From: Cephalopachus bancanus
Lineage: Eukaryota > Chordata > Mammalia > Primates > Tarsiidae
Assembly (NCBI GenBank): GCA_027257055.1
Contig: JAPVLO010000073.1
Coordinates: 1,922,001-1,986,000, forward strand
Direction: 5' to 3'
Length of the DNA: 64,000 nucleotides
The position numbers and the translations under genes were made by a program. Positions 1-11,872 of the stretch are shown here, in pieces; within the stretch, counting starts at the first letter, position 1; each line of letters opens with the position of its first letter. The notes under the pieces are model-generated. The model searched no databases and was not told the DNA's origin. It saw only the letters and a program-made list of their open reading frames with translations.

Positions 1-1130
1 AAACTTTCACAGGCATTTAATAATAGGCTGAAAGTTCTAGAAGACAAGCTACAGATTATCATCGAAGTGATAGAAATGTTGCATAATGCCAGTTTACTCT
101 TCAGTGATATTGGAGACAACTCAAAACTCTGATGTGACTTTCCAGCATCTATGGAATTCCATTGACATGTCATCAAGTCTGCCAATTATATATATTTCCT
201 TGGCTTAGAGAAAGTCTTAATCCTTGATTACCCAGATGCAGTGAAGCTTTTTACCCATCAATTTTTGGAACTTCATCAGAGACAAGGCCTAGACATTTAC
301 TGGAGGGATAATTATACTTGTCCCACTGAAGAAGAATATAAAGCTATGGTGCTGCAAAAGACAGGTGGATTGTATGGATTAGCAGCAGGTCTCATGCAGT
401 TGTTTTCTGATTACAAAGAAAATTTAAATCCAAATTAGGGATAATTATGTTAATCTGCATTTCAAAGAATATATGAAAACAAACATTTTTGTGATGATCT
501 GACAGAGGGAAAGTTCTCATTTCCTACCATTCATGCTATTTGGAAAAGGCCTGAAAGCACACAGGTGCAGAATATCTTGCACTAAAGAATAGAAAACATA
601 GATATTAAAAAATATGATATACATTATCTTGAGGATATAGGTTCTTTTGAATACACCTGGAATACTCCTAAAGAGCTTGAGTCTAAAGTCTTTAAATTGG
701 TGCACACAGTGGGAACCCTGAGCTAGCAGTCCATAAAGCACTTAAGTAAGATGTTCAAATAAGAAAATGAATAATATTAAACCATTCTTGATTGGGTCTG
801 ACAGCTTATTTTAGGGTTTTTTTTTTTTTGGTGTTTTTTTTTGGCTTTTAGCCTATCACCTTCAAAAAAATTGGTCCAAACCATTATTCTCCAAAAACTG
901 AGTAAATAGAAGTGATGTGAGAGAATTTGTTTCCATTCAGAAAACCCTCTGTACACATAATCATAAAGTGGAATAATCAAAAAGGAGTCATACTTATAAA
1001 CAGGTCTAACCTGAATGCCAGAAATTGCTGTGGCAGGACATTGTGGCCAACTCTGCTATTAAGAATGTTCTATTGATTCTGACAGTAATAAAGACTTTAG
1101 CTTCCAGAAAAAAAGAAAGAAAATCATTGA
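1..1130 (+). pseudogene. GGPS1: GGPS1 processed pseudogene, 5' end outside window
   Basis: This is an intronless copy of geranylgeranyl diphosphate synthase, the cytosolic enzyme that makes C20 isoprenoid diphosphate for protein prenylation. Translation in shifting frames gives recognisable GGPS1 blocks in order: EDKLQIIIEV near base 40, the dimetal site degraded (first Asp-rich motif reads as SDIGDNSK), DIYWRDNYTCPTEEEYKAM at 290-345, KTGGLYGLAAGLMQLFSDYKE to 423, then [14 protein letters not shown] and YLEDIGSFEYT near 500-660. It is dead: a stop after DNSKL at about 130, a deletion of roughly 12 codons at 430-440 that removes the segment holding the second Asp-rich motif, and further frameshifts and stops. 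An AATAAA at 1087-1092 and an A-rich tail at 1108-1122 mark the retrotransposed mRNA end. That 770-1107 is the old 3' UTR is inferred. The first ~35 codons lie left of the window. Confidence 0.9.
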
Positions 1131-1142
1131 GGGGAAAGAAAA

Positions 1143-2465
1143 AAGTCACAAAGAACATTTATTAGTAAAGAAGAGAAGGGATCACCAGGATTTAAGGCAG
1201 GAAGAGATAGGTTAACTCAATTTTGTGCAAATGCACCCAGGTTTATAATCAATATTGCCCTTATCTATAAAGTTGCTAACTTCCAAGTTAGTTGTACAAC
1301 AAGACCTGGACAATGAGAACCCTTTCTCTAGACTGGTTCCATCGATGCTTTGTCCCTGAAGTCAGTAAGTACCTAACCCGTAAGGAACTGCCTTTAAGAG
1401 TTCTTTTGATATTATACAATACCTCTGACCACCCAGAACCCTATGACTTCAGTACAAAAGGTGTCAAAGAGGCCTACTTACTCCCAAACACAACATCTAT
1501 AATTCAGTTTCTAGATCAGAGGATCATAAGGACCATGAAGGTTCATTACACATGGCACTCCATGGAAAGGATTGTCCATGCTATGGAAGAGAATCCTGAT
1601 AGAGAGAATACCCTAAAAGTCTGGAAGGGTTACACTATTGAAGATACCATTGCTGTTATTTTTTTTTAAGCTGTGAAAGTCATCAAGCCTGAAAGAATAA
1701 ATTTCTAATGGAAAACACCGTGTCCAGATGTTGTACATGACTTCACAGGATTACAATAGGAAATCAAGGAAATCATGAAAGAGATTGCGGGTACCGGCAA
1801 AAAGGAAGGACGGAAAGATGAAAGGATGGAGGGAAGGCGGGAAGGAAGGAAGAAAAAGGAAGGAAGGAAGGAAGGAAGGAAGGAAGGAAGGAAGGAAGGA
1901 AGGAAGGAAGAAGGAAAGGTGGGAGGTGAATGGTTTTAAGATATGAATCTTGGAGAAACTCAAGTGTTAACAGACACCATACCAGAGGAACTAACAGAAG
2001 ACAACTGGATGAAGGCGAGTGCTTCCAAATCAGTGCCAGACAATGAGGAAGAAGACATAAAAGACACAGTGCCAGAAAACAAATCAACATTAGACAAGCT
2101 GGCAGAAGGGTTCTCATTATTCAAGGCTTCTTTTATGACACAGATCCTTCTGTAATATGGGCACTGAAACTAAAGCAAATGGTGTAAGGAGAATTGGTAC
2201 CATACACAAACATTTTTAGAGAAATGAAAAAGCAAAAAATCCAGGCAGAAATTATGATGTATAAAGTTACACAGAGTGCACTTCCTCTCTTGTCTCCTCT
2301 TCTACCTCCTCCATATCTTTCTGCCTCTGCCACCCTTGAGACAGCAAGACCAACTCCTCTTCTTCCCCCTCCTCCTCAGTCTACTCAACATGAAGATGAC
2401 AAGGATGAACATCTTTATGATGATGCACTTTCACTTAATGAAAAGTATATTTTTTCTTCCTTATG
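1143..2465 (+). pseudogene. Tigger transposase, C-terminal part, inactivated
   Basis: The longest open stretch (1292-1669) carries the DDE-domain signature of Tigger transposases: LDWFHRCFVPEV, then VLLILYNTSDHPEP where the family has LLxxDNAPxHP, then LLPNTTSIIQFLDQ where it has LPxNTTSxxQPxDQG, then VWKGYTIEDTI. The aspartate of the DNAP motif is replaced (YNTSDHP), so a catalytic residue is gone even before counting frameshifts. Upstream at 1143-1220 a third block reads TFISKEEKRSPGFKAGRDRL. Downstream the reading frame is broken by the (GGAA)n array. It resumes at 1943-2155 with an acidic segment (TEDNWMKASASKSVPDNEEE) and ends with a proline-rich tail to 2435. No function is expected. 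Confidence 0.85.
1793..1918 (+). repeat. (GGAA)n microsatellite inside the Tigger element
   Basis: An imperfect GGAA/GGAG/AAAG tract that becomes a nearly pure run of about 14 GGAA units at 1858-1912. It sits inside former transposase coding sequence, so it arose by slippage from a purine-rich codon run after the element inserted. Confidence 0.95.
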
Positions 2466-2690
2466 ATTTTCTTAATAACATTTCTTTTCTCTATCTTAAT
2501 TGTCAGAATACAGCATATTATCTATGTATACAAAATATGTATTAATCAATAGTTTACATTATCAGTAAGGTTTCCAGTCAAGAGTAGGCTAATTGTGGTT
2601 AGGTTTTGGAGGAGCCAAAAGTTATACTTGGATTTCTGACTGTGTGGGAGATTGGTGTCCCTAATCCCCAAGTTGTTCAAGGGTTAACTG

Positions 2691-3554
2691 TATATAAGAA
2701 TTAGTGCAAGACAAAAAAATAAATAAATCCCTCACTTCCAAACTGATTTCTAAAGTCATCATTTACTTCTGCATTTGATGTCTCAGCATGCCTTTTTAGG
2801 CCAATTTCTAGAATAAAAATTTGGCAAGATTTATAACCACGAAAAACATCCCCAGCCTCCAAATACCTGGTATTAAGCTGCTTAACCTATCCTCAGATGT
2901 CACAGACTTCACATTACACCCATTTAATCCAAATCCTTTAGTTATTGTCAGACTAAGAAGTTATACAATGCACAGAGTATAAACAGACACTAAATTAATG
3001 TAAAATTGGATTGCAGCAAGATGTGTACATTTGCATGGCTCTAAAATTTTCCTAGAGGACTCTCTCTCTAAACATAATTCCATCATATGAATATCATAAG
3101 GCCCTCCAGACAGATTCTGGGCAAGACTCGGTCCTTACAATCAAGTACTCTACTTGGTAAACCTCTCCCTAACCCATCTCATAAATAACACTAAAATTGT
3201 CAGTGTCTGTAATTAATAACTGTAATTAAGTTGTTCTGATGAAACACACAATTCCCAGGTTCCAACTGTTTCCCCTCCTAAAATAACCATTTCTAAACCC
3301 TCTTCATTCAAATATTTTAAAGCTTCAACTTATTACTTCAAATGGAGCTCTATCAAGAAAAAAAAATAAGTGGAAGAAATCATTCTGAAGGATGAACCTA
3401 TAACATAACACAAAACCAAGGGGCTTGACTGTTTTGTAATGATTGATGTCCTTAGTTTAGTATTTTGTTCAATTCATGCAACGCGATTTAGATCAAGGCC
3501 ATGCGGTACAAATACTAATTCCTCCAGAAAGCTCTGCTGTAATTATATATATTT
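2691..3554. other. Unannotated intron-like sequence
   Basis: AT-rich single-copy-looking DNA. No open frame, splice pair or repeat that I can name. Confidence 0.5.
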
Positions 3555-3755
3555 ACTTCATGCTTAATATGTGGCAGGCCCTTTATGTGCATTGTCATTA
3601 AATCCTCCTGGCAACACTATTAAGTAGGTACCAATAGTATCCTCTATTTCATAGATGAAGAGGCTCAGAGACATAAGTAACTTAACAAAGCTAAACCTAA
3701 AATAAGTGTCAAGGCTGGGTTTTTGAACCCATTAAGTCCATGCACTTAATAACTA
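3555..3755 (-). mobile_element. MIR SINE
   Basis: Reverse-complement MIR: 'atgtgGCAGGCcctttatgtgcattgtcattaaatcctc', then 'atagatgaagaggctcagagacataagtaac', then a degenerate tRNA-like B-box region ('tttttgaaccca'). Confidence 0.8.
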
Positions 3756-4394
3756 CTCGATGGCAATGAATATATGAATGAGTGCTTCATCCACAGAGTA
3801 TCTGAGGTGTTGGCATGACTTTTCTCAGATTATACCTGTCATTCTTCCATTTTTTAAATTCAAAATCCCTAGGTGTTTCCATTACCCATTATATAGCTCA
3901 AATTGCCATTAAGTCACTAAGAAACATTTACGTAGTTACTATATAGCCTAGGCCCAGCTATATGGAGGAAGGGGAGGGGGAGGAAGAGGGGGAGGACAGC
4001 GACTAACTAGAGCACAGCACAGGAATAATTGATGGTACTGGCAGCAGCATGCAGTGACCAAGTACCTACCATCCTAACAGAGGCTAAAAAGGCTTCATGG
4101 AAGTAACATATGAACTGGAATTCAAAGGACAAGCATAGATTTCCCCAGGCAGAAAAGGGAAGAAAATGCATTTTAGTTGGAGGAAAAACACTTTGCAGAG
4201 GTGTGAAATTGTAAGCATATGGCCTTTTAGGTGAAAAGCAAGACTTTAAAGATAAGCTGCAATTGGAAATGCACCAGTGGAGAGAGAAAAACTGAGGCTT
4301 GCCAGACAGGGTGAATGCAGACAGGGAAGGGTCTTACATGTCACAGTAAGTAATGGGGCTCAACCTATAGGTGATGGGGAGTCGTTAGAAATGC
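3756..4394. other. Unannotated; contains a GGGGA-rich patch
   Basis: A purine-rich patch at 3965-3995 (GGAGG/GGGGA units). The rest is unremarkable. Confidence 0.5.
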
Positions 4395-4622
4395 AGTATG
4401 GCAGCATGCAAAAAGCACTAATGACAGGCAGATATGGGTTTCACTTTTCTTTATGCCACTTACAAGTAGGTTTTTTAGCAAGGTGCATAATTTCTCTGAA
4501 CCACAGTTTCTTCATCTGCAAAACACAGATAATATATTCCTCATGGGATTGTTGTAAGGTGCAAATGAATGCATTCTGTCTATCTATATGAGACATCTGG
4601 TACAAAGCAACTGCTCAGCACA
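4395..4622 (+). mobile_element. MIR SINE
   Basis: Forward MIR: 'cttacaagtaggttttttagc' (splicing-like core), 'tctctgaaccacagtttcttcatctgcaaaac', ending 'gtacaaagcaactgctcagca'. Confidence 0.8.
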
Positions 4623-4730
4623 CACTGGCTCCTTTCACCACTGAGAGTTACAACCTCTCTAGAACTTGATTTCCCTTTAACTGAAAGGTAGAAATCTTAA
4701 AAGAATAGAATCAACTGAGGCCCAAACTGT

Positions 4731-4808
4731 ACCTGTACAATGACCATTTATATACCTAACCCTGAATTGTACCCCACATCTTTAAAATAAAAATTTTTTA
4801 AAAAATAA
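4731..4808 (+). mobile_element. L1 3' end, severely 5'-truncated
   Basis: Only the last ~60 bases of a young L1 plus tail: 'tatacctaaccctgaattgtaccccacatctttaaaataaaa'. The same terminal sequence ends the L1 copies at 14.6, 19.8, 37.7, 44.3 and 45.7 kb. Confidence 0.85.
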
Positions 4809-4889
4809 AGCTAAGGATAGTCCCCATATCCCTCACTCTTCGCACAGAGTTTACTACTTGTTTGTGAATAAATGTATTCATTACACAGA

Positions 4890-5560
4890 TAGTCCTGGTC
4901 AGCAACAATCAAGTCCTAAGCATACAATGATGAGCTAAGCAGACAGAAATCCTTGTCCTTGGGGAGCTTTCAGTTGGAAGGGGAAGGCTAGAAGATGGGA
5001 ACAATAGACAATAAGCAATAATAAATAAATTATATAGTCTATTAGACAGTGGTAAGCACAATGGAGGAAACTTAAGTTGAGTAAGAGAGATCAGGAGTGC
5101 TAGCAAATGGGATGGTCAAGGCAGACCTCGCTGAGAAGATACCATTTGCTCAAAGATTTAATGAATGAGGGACTAAGTCATGCAGATAAGGAGAAGAAAC
5201 ATTCCAGAAAGCAAGAATATTAAGCACAAAGAGTCTAAGACAGCAGTGCACCTGGTGTGTTCAAGGATACCAGGCAGGCTTATATGGCTATAGCGAGGTC
5301 AACAAAAGGGAATATAATGGAAGGTAAGGTCAGAGAGGTAATGGGGCCAGGTCCATTAACTCTGAGGGTGAAGGAAAGCTATAGGAGGGTTTAAGCAAAA
5401 TAGTGACAGGGTCTGACTAGAACTGGAAAATGCTCTTTCTGGTCTGTGTAGCAAACCAGACAGAGAATGGTATCTGGACTGAGGTAACAATAGTGGAGGC
5501 AATGGTGATATATTTTGAAGGAAAAGGCAACACTTCTTACAGAGTGTATAATGTCAGAAA
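4890..5560 (+). repeat. Old mammalian interspersed repeat, family unresolved
   Basis: Contains a module recurring in the window: 'cttgtccttggggagctt', 'gacaataagcaataataaataaat', 'aggcagacctcgctgagaagatacca', 'cattccagaaagcaagaa', 'gtgacagggtctgac'. I recognise it as a common mammalian repeat but cannot fix its family name. Related pieces lie at 15600-15800, 30690-31020, 58905-59000, 59640-59855 and, inverted, near 63485-63650. Confidence 0.6.
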
Positions 5561-5874
5561 AAAAGGGTCATGGATAACCCTAAGACTTTTGGCCTGAAAA
5601 ACTAGAAGGATGGAGCAGTCATGGCCTGAAAAGGGGATGACTGGGTGAGTCGTAGGTGGGAGGGACATCAGAAATCAGTTTGGAACACATTCAGTCAGAG
5701 GTTTTTGTGGGACATCTAAGCAGAGATGTCGACTAGGCCAACAGATGAGTATTGAGTTCAGAGAGACATAGACTAGACTAGAGATCTAGACTAGAGATAT
5801 AAGTTCGGGGGATGTCTGCAAATAAATTGTATTTCGAGAGGTAAGACTAGATGAATGAACAAACAGTAACTCTT

Positions 5875-6060
5875 AACTTAAGTCATAGAACCCTGGGTTT
5901 GACTCTTGGCACTGACACAGTTGTATGGCCTTAGACAAGCTTCCTTAAAACTTTTCTAATTGTTTTTCTCCTGAGTGAAATGGGATGATACTATCTATCT
6001 TACAGATTACACGAATTTAATAAACAAATTGTCTGATACATGTCAAGCTCTCAAATGATA
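5875..6060 (+). mobile_element. MIR SINE
   Basis: Forward MIR with B-box-like 'ggtttgactcttgg', 'gccttagacaagcttcctta', 'gtgaaatgggatgata' and a degraded 3' end. Confidence 0.7.
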
Positions 6061-7554
6061 CCGACTTTATCAGGTTTAAGCAAATGAGTTTTGTTAACAA
6101 ATTTGTTTTGTTAGAAGGATACCCTCACACTATGCAATCCCTGTCTCTAAAATGAAACATTCCATCAGATGTATAAAGCAAAGCTGAAACAATTTCCCTC
6201 CTTTTCTTTACAAAGCCAAGGAAAAAAGACATCTGAGGGAGAAGGAAAGTGAAAAGATAGGTGTGTACGTACCTATTCCAGGGATCTGTGCTGTGAAAGA
6301 ATAAATGTATGCTGAAAACTAAATAATGACAAGAGGCAGGGATAGTTCAAGAGGTAGAATGAGTACCATTCTTTAGAGTCGCTGATAATGTATCCTCCCA
6401 AAACCTCTTTGAGAAATGAAAATGTAATTAAGGAAAACCAGCTGGAACGTTAAGAAACAAACTTTCACTTTCATCGTCAGGCAAAGTAGGCACTAATACT
6501 CAACTGGAATCTTGCAACTGGGAATGAAAATAATACTTGCTATCTCACGGGAGTGTGGCGATATTATTTTATAAGTTTAGACTTAAAAATTAATAGCACT
6601 AATAATAAAATCTGAAGAACTGAAATAGCATTTATGAACTATTTTGAGGAACTGCAATGAATAGCAGCATCTATGTATTTTGATGGTGTAGATAATCACT
6701 TCCTCATCCTGGGAGATGAGGTCAGGCTCTCTTTAGAACTCACTCATGACAAGTCTTAATTGGCTAAAGGCAACTAAACAGTACAAGGAACTCCCCAACC
6801 TCCTTTGAAAAATATTGTTGACTTGGGAATATGACGCAGTTACTGTAAAAGTAATATATATTTAATCAAGTAAATATTTTTTGACCTGAAAATTTAATTT
6901 GTCTCAAACATATGGCTTCTTCAAATAGCAGAAGAGAATCTTCTTAGGCCACAATAGAAAAACTGAAAAGAAATAGTCTCAAATGTCCCAGCAATGCACA
7001 CCAATGCCTGTTTCATTAGTCATTATTTTTATCAACACCAGTTTCAAACAACAATTCTAAGAATATAAAGCATAAATAATTCATCTTTATTTCTCCACTG
7101 GGAGGTTTTAAGTCAAAAAAAAATTACTAAGACTGAATACATTTTCCTTCTTCAAATTGCTACAATCAGAAAAAAGAAAGTAGAGAGCTAAAAAGCAACA
7201 AGGTGTTTCAAAGATTATTAATAGCATGTGTTTTGTAATGATTCAATGAAAACTCATTCTTGAATGTCAATCTTTTATAGATTACTATGTTAGTTCTCAA
7301 ACAAAAAAGGTTAAGTCGTTTTATGTGTTGCAATGATGATTCAAAACATTACTTATTCTATCCCCAAACAGTTATATTAAAAACCTCAAAGGTAAAAAAG
7401 AATTATTTATTAATTGCCATCATGGTAAAAGAATATCTACAGTGGAATTGCCATGCTGAAATAAATTATATAGTTAACATATAGGACCACAGATGATGCC
7501 AAATCTCATTTTAACATTTAACTGCATAAATTTTTCCCTTAAAAAGAGATAAAA
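6061..7554. other. Unannotated intron-like sequence
   Basis: AT-rich DNA with no supported feature. Confidence 0.5.
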
Positions 7555-7975
7555 AAAGACACCTGAATCAAAAATCTAAAAGTAAATAAGGAAAATGTAA
7601 AAGTATTAGAAGGAAATATGGGAAGCCTATAATTTTTTTTAATCTTGGAGAAGGGAAAGCAAGCCATAAAACAAAAATCATAAACAAAAAATGTAGCAAT
7701 CTGACTACATAAAAATTAAAGATGCCTACCTGAGAGAATGCCATAAATAAAAAGACAAAGACAAACTGGAATAATTCATTTGTAAAATATATGGCAGAAA
7801 AAGATTAGTCTTCTTATTTAAAGTAAGCTATAAAAATTATAACTATTAATATAATAAACAGTTGTGTATATATTTAACACATTTACCCTTATTCACAATT
7901 AAAGAAATAAGTTAAAATGGGATGCTATTTTTTACCCATCAAGTTGACAAAGATTACAGTAATAATAATTACAAA
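7555..7975 (+). mobile_element. Old L1 fragment (ORF2 C-terminal region)
   Basis: Typical L1M wording: 'gacacctgaatcaaaaatctaaaa', 'aagtattagaaggaaatatggg', 'aatctgactacataaaaattaaa', 'gggatgctattttttacccatcaagttgacaaagatta'. Many stops; no coding capacity. Confidence 0.75.
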
Positions 7976-7989
7976 AATGTATCATGCTT

Positions 7990-8078
7990 CCTCTTGCACT
8001 ATTATTCTCATTTTATAGGTGAGAAAACTATATAATCTTCCTAACATCACAGAGCTAGGAAGTGGTAGAATTGTCATT
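7990..8078 (-). mobile_element. MIR fragment
   Basis: Reverse MIR core: 'attattctcattttataggtgagaaaact', 'catcacagagctaggaagtgg'. Confidence 0.75.
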
Positions 8079-8754
8079 TTTTAAAAAGTGTGTTAATACA
8101 GAGTGTTGTGAGAATATTGTACAGCAGGTATTGTCATACATTAATGCTGATAATGTCTTATGGAAGATTTCTGGGAAAAAATATCCTATATGGTACCTAA
8201 GCATACTGAAAGTGCCACATGATTTGTCCTGCTTATTAAACTAACATCTTATCTGTTGTTACAAAATCAAAATATGCCCAAGTTTATGTTCCTTCCAGAG
8301 ATAGCCTGCATGTTTTCAAAACATAAGAACAACTGTGTGCAGAAATCATGAGCGCTAGCTAAATACTGAGTTTTTATGTTCACCAGTATCTCACGTAGGG
8401 TAAAAGACAAGGCTGGATATCATACAGCCTCCCCTCCCCTCAGTTATGGTTGTACACACATCCTAGAGCAGCTGGGTTGCAGAACGTGGTAGAATATCCA
8501 TGTCCATTCTCATCACTGCCAAAGGAACCACACAGTTTCTAAGGCCCAGGTCAACTGGACAATTGAAGAGTCCCTCCTGGCAATCATGCCAAAGTGTTTA
8601 ATAGGGAATAAAGACAGAGTGACACTGTCTAATCTCTGTCTCTTAGTGTCTCTTAGTGTCTTACACTTTTCACTTCATTGTAATTAAAAATCAAGGTATA
8701 CTATAGCTCAGACAGAAGATGTAAAACAGAGTATAAATTGGATGAGCTAATATA
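8079..8754. other. Unannotated; short tandem at 8637-8662
   Basis: 'gtctcttagt' occurs twice in tandem followed by a third partial unit. Otherwise nothing supported. Confidence 0.5.
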
Positions 8755-9130
8755 CCCAACAAATACCCAACAAAATTTTAAATTCATGAACTGATCTATC
8801 AACTCTATTTTTGGGAATTTATGATGCAAATATATTTGTGTATTTTCACAAAGACTTGTAATAATAGTTAAAACTGAAAATAGCCTAATAGTCCATTAAT
8901 AGATAACTGATTAAATGAATTGTGGCATAGTCATACAAAGGACTACTATGAAGCAGTTTTTAAAAAAGAATGCAATCACTCTAAAGATAATCTCTACATC
9001 TTTTTAAAATATTTGATTTAAAAAGTAAAAACTTGAGGAATATAAAAGTATAGACTGTAAACTCCAATTTATATAAAATAAAAAGGAGAAAATACATATA
9101 TGTAATTATGATGCAAGAATATTTCTGGAA
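8755..9130 (+). mobile_element. Old L1 fragment, 3' end of ORF2
   Basis: 'tttttgggaatttatgatgc', 'aatagcctaatagtccattaatagataactgattaaatgaattgtggcatagtc' and 'actatgaagcag' are the usual end of L1M ORF2. Probably continues the copy at 7555, same strand. Confidence 0.75.
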
Positions 9131-9465
9131 GGTTATGTAAGGTCACCCACATTCTTTGGCTTGTGGCCCTCTCTCTCCATCTTCAAAGCCAGCAAAGCAG
9201 GTTGAGTTTTTCTCATATCACATGATCATTGTTCTCCTCCCTCTTTCCACATTTAAGGACCCTTCTAATTACACTCAGCCCCCCTGGTATTCCAGGAAAA
9301 TCTCCATATTTTAAAGTCAGTCTACTAGCAACGTTACTTCCATTTGGTTTAAACCTTAGTTTTCCTTTGCCATTTAATGTAACACATATACAAGTTCCAG
9401 GGATTAGGACATAAACACAGATATACTTGGGTGCCATTATTCTGTTTACCACAGGTATGGGTACA
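9131..9465 (+). repeat. Medium-reiterated interspersed repeat, family unresolved
   Basis: Phrases such as 'tctttggcttgtggccctctctctccatcttc', 'cacatttaaggacccttctaattacactcagcc' and 'ccagggattaggacataaac...ggtgccattattctgtttaccaca' match a common mammalian repeat known to me by sight. I cannot assign the family. Confidence 0.5.
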
Positions 9466-11149
9466 CAGTTTTTTTAAGGCAAAATATGCCTTAATGAAAT
9501 AGCCTATACAGCTATTTTAGGCAAACAGAAATAAATGTATGCAGAGAGAAGGAGCATTTATATATGAAAAGTTATCTTATAATGTGGATATTTAAGAAGA
9601 TACATATAAAAAATAACAATGCAATGAAAAACAGCTTACAGGAAAACATATGGAAAAGAAGGGAACATTCTAGTTAGTACCAAGCATTAATTAATCATTT
9701 CTCCCTGTAGCAATGATTTTGCCTACCTTCATTCTTTGCCAATATCAATTTTTTAAGAGCATCCATACCATTATCTAAAAGCTCTGGCTAATTTAGTGAC
9801 TATGACATGATTCCTTGGCATATATACATCTCTAGGTTTCACTGGAGGAGAAAAGGAGAACACTCCAGTAATAGCATTGAATGAACAATCAATCTGCTGC
9901 TCATATACTAAAATTACAACCATCCTCAGTGCCAAAAAATGAACATGCAGTAAAGATTCAATCCTACATTGTAGAATGACACATTTTTAAACCCCTTACA
10001 TGGAAATCAGCTAACATCCCTGCCCAAACATCACTCAGGCTTTCTTGCTTGTATTCAAAGCCTTCATTCCACAAGTAGATACAACTATTAAGAGCTGCTC
10101 CCCAGAGAAATCCTTGAACATGCCAGAAAGCATCTTCTACAGATGGTAACTTTGACTTCATCCAGAGAAAAGAGAAGCAAAAGGGTAGATAGTGAAGGGA
10201 GTTGGGAAGAAAAGAGACCAAATAAAAAGATGAATAATAAGGTTTGATGGGGGTGTGTGTATGTGTGTGTGTAGTTCCATGGAATAAATCCTACAAAATG
10301 AAATTAGAGAGGAATATTCCTCAAGACATTAGATTAATTCAGAGTCAATTGTAGATCCTTTTGGCAATTATATTACTGCATAGACTATTTTAAATGCAAA
10401 CATGAAAGTCTAAATACCTCAGCAATTTAGCCTACCAGTGAAAGAGGAACTGGCACCAATACGCACTCCATAGTGACCAAAAGGTACTCCCACTGGTGAA
10501 GAAATGAATTGAATCACTAGATTAAGATTCAAAACTTTAAGAAATTTTACCTAAGACCATTTACGACAGAACTATTTTGAAGCAAACTGCTCAGTTTGAA
10601 TGTGCTGTCCAGAGAGGGTATTTATGCACAGAGTAAATACATATTTGCTCACTAATTGACAGAGTCCGAATTTCTTAATAATGATCTATTTTCATGTGCA
10701 AGCATCTCATTGATGAATCGCTCTTCTAACTCCCATGACAGATTATTTCCTTTGGACAGCTGTCCAAGATTTGCAAGATGGTTGGCTAGGCAAGACAGTG
10801 GGTTGTGACTACAAAAGAGGTGGGATAACTGGCCCACACTGAGTTGAAGCCAGACTTAGCAAGATCACAGCCTACCCAAGTGTCCCAATCATCACCTTAG
10901 GGACTACTCAGGTGCAGAATGAGGAGGAAAGATTCATTTTCAGTCATCTTTACACAAACAAAAATCCACAAATTTTAAAAAATAAAATAAAAATATCTTT
11001 TTCCTTTATAAAAAGGATAAAGTAAATATTATTGCATTCTTCCATGTCCTTACAAATTCAGAGTTTACACAAAGATATTTAAAAATATACACTAAAGTAG
11101 TATAAATTCCTAGCAAAATCTAGTAATAAGAACCAAGTATTTTAAAACT
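9466..11149. other. Unannotated; short GT-rich tract
   Basis: A (GT)n-like tract lies at 10246-10272. No exon or repeat otherwise supported. Confidence 0.5.
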
Positions 11150-11465
11150 TTTGCAAGCCTTTTGCTTTTCAATTCCACTTCCAGGAATTTATAAGGAAAA
11201 AAGCATGGCTATGTGGATAGATTTAACCACAAGAATGTCTGCCACATCTATTTATAGAAAGAAAAAGGAAAAAAAAAACACCTAAATAATCACTATTAAA
11301 AGATTAGCTTAAAAATGTTTCGACCTGCCACAAAATATTACTTGGTTGCTAAATTCAGTATTGCGGCAAAATATTTACATAACACTATTAAATGAAAAAA
11401 AGAAGATTGCAAAAGTAGTATATACAAAATGATAACCTTTTATATAATATAAGACCTATTAAGAG
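11150..11465 (+). mobile_element. Old L1 fragment
   Basis: 'caattccacttccaggaatttataagg', 'atctatttatagaa', 'aacacctaaataatcactattaaaagattagctta' and 'aacactattaaatgaaaaaaagaagattgcaaaagtagtat' follow the order of L1M ORF2 end and 3' UTR. Strongly diverged. Confidence 0.65.
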
Positions 11466-11687
11466 ATTTCATCACCAGAAGAAAGTATTTAACCTCCAAA
11501 AGAAAGGATTAATAACCAAAATCTCCCACTTCTTGAGTAGGACACTCTGCTTTAATGACAGAGCTAGAGATGTTCACTAGATTTTACATATATATACACA
11601 CACCTTCATATAGTATAAATCCCTTATACATTGCCTTCCAATGTTCTATAAATATTTGTTCGTGTTTATATTATATAACTATGGATC

Positions 11688-11872
11688 CAACACTTACTCT
11701 ATGTGGAGCACTGTGTTAAGCACATATTTACATATGCTATCTCATTAACCCTTAGGCTGGGTATTGTCCTCCACTGAAAGATTATAAAGTTGCCCAAGAT
11801 CATCAGTCCAGTCAAGGGCAGAACCAAGATTCAATTTCTATCTATCTGGCTCCTTAGCTTAGAGCCCTCTTT
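11688..11872 (-). mobile_element. MIR SINE
   Basis: Reverse MIR: 'acttactctatgtggagcactgtgttaagcac', 'ctcattaaccct', 'gttgcccaagatcatcagtc', ending 'gctcc...agagccct'. Confidence 0.8.

Larger units (their letters stand above)
1140..2690 (+). mobile_element. Tigger-type DNA transposon (Tigger3-like), 3' half with broken transposase
   Basis: A pogo/Tigger (Tc1-mariner superfamily) element. The right end is clear: GTTGTTCAAGGGTTAACTG stops at 2690 and is followed by TA, the target dinucleotide. Upstream the sequence encodes the C-terminal half of a CENP-B/Tigger transposase. The left half is missing: the element begins directly after the GGPS1 pseudogene tail, so the pseudogene probably inserted into it. 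The region 2470-2690 is the 3' non-coding part. The subfamily name is from memory of the consensus end; Tigger membership is firm. Confidence 0.85.

Noticed and set aside
1751..2117. Minus-strand frames rich in LPSF repeats
   Set aside because: Translation of the (GGAA)n microsatellite.
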